From Flavobacteriaceae bacterium (GTDB taxonomy: Bacteria; Bacteroidota; Bacteroidia; Flavobacteriales; Flavobacteriaceae), in assembly GCA_016763215.1 (NCBI GenBank), contig JAESUF010000079.1:1-7621 (forward strand): a DNA stretch of 7,621 nt, in the 5' to 3' direction. Positions 6,154-7,621 of this stretch are shown here, one piece after another. Numbering within the stretch: position 1 is the first letter of the stretch; each line of letters starts with the position of its first letter. The notes under the pieces are model-generated. The model searched no databases and was not told where the DNA came from. It saw nothing but the letters and a program-made list of their open reading frames with translations. The position numbers and the translations under genes are program-made.

Positions 6154-6798
6154 ATGGATTTAGCACAGTATAAAAAAGCTTGGGAGAACCAACCCGAAGA
6201 AAAAAATAAACTCTCTGCCTTAGAGATTTATAAAATGACACAAGCCAAATCGACTTCTATTGTAAAATGGATTTTTATTATTGGTTCTTTAGAGTTTTTA
6301 CTTTGGATTGTTTTAAATATTATTTTTTCACAATTAAATTATTTGAATGTATATGAAGAATTAGATTTGATCAAATACATCAATTTTTCTTACTATTTCA
6401 ATTTTCTTGTACTCATATTGTTTTTAGTGGTTTTCTACAAAAATTACACTTCTGTATCTAGTGTTGATAATACCAAGACACTGATTCAGAAAATTATTAA
6501 AGTTCGAAAAACGGTTAAATTTTACGTATACTACAATATCATTTCAACTGTGGCGATCATGATTATTTTCAATATTATCATCGCAAATACTCCAGGAGGT
6601 ATGGAGGCAATGTTCAATCAACAAGAGATAAATCTTGACCCATCAGAATTACTTACAGTATATATTGTATCTCAAGTAATTGCGATGATTGTAGTTATCG
6701 CATTTTTATTCTTGTTCTACTATCTTTTGTATGGTCTCTTACTTAAGAAATTAAATAGAAATTACAAAGAACTTACAAAACTTGAAGATGTAAAATAG
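6154..6798 (+). CDS. Four-helix membrane protein paired with the ECF sigma factor
   Basis: Integral membrane protein of 214 residues without a recognised enzymatic domain. An N-terminal hydrophilic segment of about 35 residues (AQYKKAWENQPEEKNKLSA, then EIYKMTQAKS) precedes four predicted transmembrane helices at about 36-58, 78-96, 122-144 and 167-195. It ends in a basic and acidic tail (KKLNRNYKELTKLEDVK). The positive-inside pattern suggests that both ends are cytoplasmic. Its start (ATG 6154) lies 11 bases after the sigma factor stop, so the two are certainly one transcription unit. Position and cytoplasmic N-terminus suggest a membrane-bound regulator that could hold the sigma factor, but I see no conserved anti-sigma motif such as a zinc-binding HxxxCxxC. 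As I recall, homologues in flavobacterial genomes are sometimes named beta-carotene 15,15'-monooxygenase. Nothing here supports that: the histidine ligands and beta-propeller of carotenoid oxygenases are absent. Existence of the gene is firm, function unknown. Confidence 0.85.
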   Translation: MDLAQYKKAWENQPEEKNKLSALEIYKMTQAKSTSIVKWIFIIGSLEFLLWIVLNIIFSQLNYLNVYEELDLIKYINFSYYFNFLVLILFLVVFYKNYTSVSSVDNTKTLIQKIIKVRKTVKFYVYYNIISTVAIMIIFNIIIANTPGGMEAMFNQQEINLDPSELLTVYIVSQVIAMIVVIAFLFLFYYLLYGLLLKKLNRNYKELTKLEDVK

Positions 6799-6800
6799 AC

Positions 6801-6831
6801 AAAAAACCCTCTAAATTTAGAAGGGTTTTTG
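6801..6831. terminator. Bidirectional intrinsic terminator
   Basis: Two bases after the TAG of the membrane protein gene there is a hairpin. It has an A-run, CCCT, the palindrome CTAAATTTAG, then AAGGG and a T-run (6826-6830). The stem contains three G-C pairs and about six A-T pairs, with a single bulged A. T-runs follow the stem on both strands, so it can end rightward transcripts of the sigma factor operon and leftward transcripts of the threonine aldolase gene, whose stop codon is at 6833-6835. Confidence 0.85.
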
Positions 6832-6832
6832 T

Positions 6833-7621
6833 TTAAAATGATTTTAATGCTACTATTAATTTATCTAACATTTCATCTGTAAAATCTAGATGAGTAACAA
6901 TTCTTATTTTTCCATCTCCCATAGGAGTTAGTAATATTTCCTTCTCTGCCATTTTTGAAATAAAATCATCTGCATTTAAGTCGTCATTGACATAGAAAAT
7001 AAGAATATTGGTTTCTACAGGCTCTATTTCCTTTACATACGATAAAGTAGCAAGAACACTTTCAATCGTTTTAGCTTTAGTATGATCTTCAGCCAAACGA
7101 TCTATATTATTCTCTAAAGCATAGAGTCCCGCTGCAGCTAAAAACCCTGCTTGACGCATTGCTCCTCCAAACAACTTTCTAATTCGTAATGCTTTTGCAA
7201 TATGTTCTTTAGTCCCTAATAAGATAGATCCTACAGGAGCACCTAAGCCTTTAGATAAACAAATTGAAATTGTATCAAACAACTTTCCATATTGTTCGGG
7301 AGTCTCGTTTTTAGCAACCAATGCATTAAATAATCTAGCCCCATCCATATGATACTCTAAACTATTATCAATACAAACTTGTTTTATTTTTTTCAACTCT
7401 TCAAAATCCCAACAAGCGCCTCCTCCTTTGTTCGTTGTATTTTCAATACAAACCAATCTAGAATAAGGAACATGAATATCTGCTCTGCCCGCAGCCGCAA
7501 TTTTTAATTGCTCTGCAGTGAACATTCCTCGATTTCCATCAATCAGTTTACAAGAAACTCCTGAGTTAAACGCAGCACCTCCTCCTTCATAATTATAGAC
7601 ATGTGCCCATTTATCGCAAAA
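6833..7621 (-). CDS. ltaE: Low-specificity L-threonine aldolase (5' end outside window)
   Basis: PLP-dependent fold-type I enzyme of the beta-eliminating lyase (PF01212) family that splits L-threonine or allo-threonine into glycine and acetaldehyde; it is cytosolic. The frame is open from the right edge, giving 262 residues with no stop. An internal ATG at 7525 is not the start, because the 32 codons before it already encode family sequence (DKWAHVYNYEGGGAAFNSG). About 80 N-terminal residues are missing. Numbering from the first visible codon, the key elements are ENTTNKGGG (60-68) and HMDGARLFNA (91-100, with the PLP-pyridine aspartate at 93). The PLP-binding lysine follows in SICLSKGLGAPVGS (119-132, Lys124), then FGGAMRQAG near 150. 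The C-terminal domain ends normally at KSF. The gene converges on the sigma factor operon across a shared terminator and has no evident link with carotenoids. GlyI-type naming would also fit; exact substrate preference cannot be read from sequence. Confidence 0.92.
   Translation of the reverse strand, partial: FCDKWAHVYNYEGGGAAFNSGVSCKLIDGNRGMFTAEQLKIAAAGRADIHVPYSRLVCIENTTNKGGGACWDFEELKKIKQVCIDNSLEYHMDGARLFNALVAKNETPEQYGKLFDTISICLSKGLGAPVGSILLGTKEHIAKALRIRKLFGGAMRQAGFLAAAGLYALENNIDRLAEDHTKAKTIESVLATLSYVKEIEPVETNILIFYVNDDLNADDFISKMAEKEILLTPMGDGKIRIVTHLDFTDEMLDKLIVALKSF

Noticed and set aside
7523..7525. Internal ATG as the start of the threonine aldolase
   Set aside because: Family-like sequence continues in frame upstream to the window edge, so the gene is truncated by the window and does not start here.

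Overview
The window looks like chromosomal DNA from a flavobacterium (Bacteroidetes, family Flavobacteriaceae). It is AT-rich, its carotenoid genes are of the flavobacterial type, start codons rarely have a Shine-Dalgarno sequence, and it carries a LytS-type kinase, a DUF2141 protein and an ECF sigma factor paired with a small membrane protein. No mobile element, CRISPR array, tRNA or rRNA is visible.

Layout. Positions 1-898 (minus) hold the first 299 codons of a LytS/YehU-type sensor histidine kinase whose C-terminus lies beyond the left edge. Behind its start, 963-1376 (minus) encodes an exported DUF2141 protein, with a plausible Bacteroidetes promoter in front. Positions 1486-5444 (minus) form a carotenoid operon read in the order crtI, crtB, crtZ, crtY. 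crtI and crtB are one base apart, crtB and crtZ overlap by one base (TAATG), and crtY follows after a 60-base gap. A 203-base divergent region (5445-5647) separates crtI from a plus-strand pair: an ECF sigma factor (best start is a GTG at 5648) and a four-helix membrane protein (6154-6798). A bidirectional terminator at 6801-6831 closes this pair and the convergent L-threonine aldolase gene (6833 to the right edge, minus, N-terminus missing).

How the genes work together. CrtB joins two geranylgeranyl diphosphates into phytoene, CrtI desaturates phytoene to lycopene, CrtY cyclises both ends to beta-carotene, and CrtZ hydroxylates the rings to zeaxanthin. GGPP synthase and a CrtW ketolase are absent from the window, so the predicted end product is zeaxanthin made from GGPP supplied elsewhere.

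The main oddity is crtB. A one-base loss near 3393-3397 breaks the frame after codon 195. The remaining third of the gene is intact in the next frame and runs exactly to the crtZ start, so this is either a recent mutation (predicting a colourless strain) or a sequencing or assembly error. Apart from this the locus is a conventional zeaxanthin operon, and I see no convincing undescribed system.
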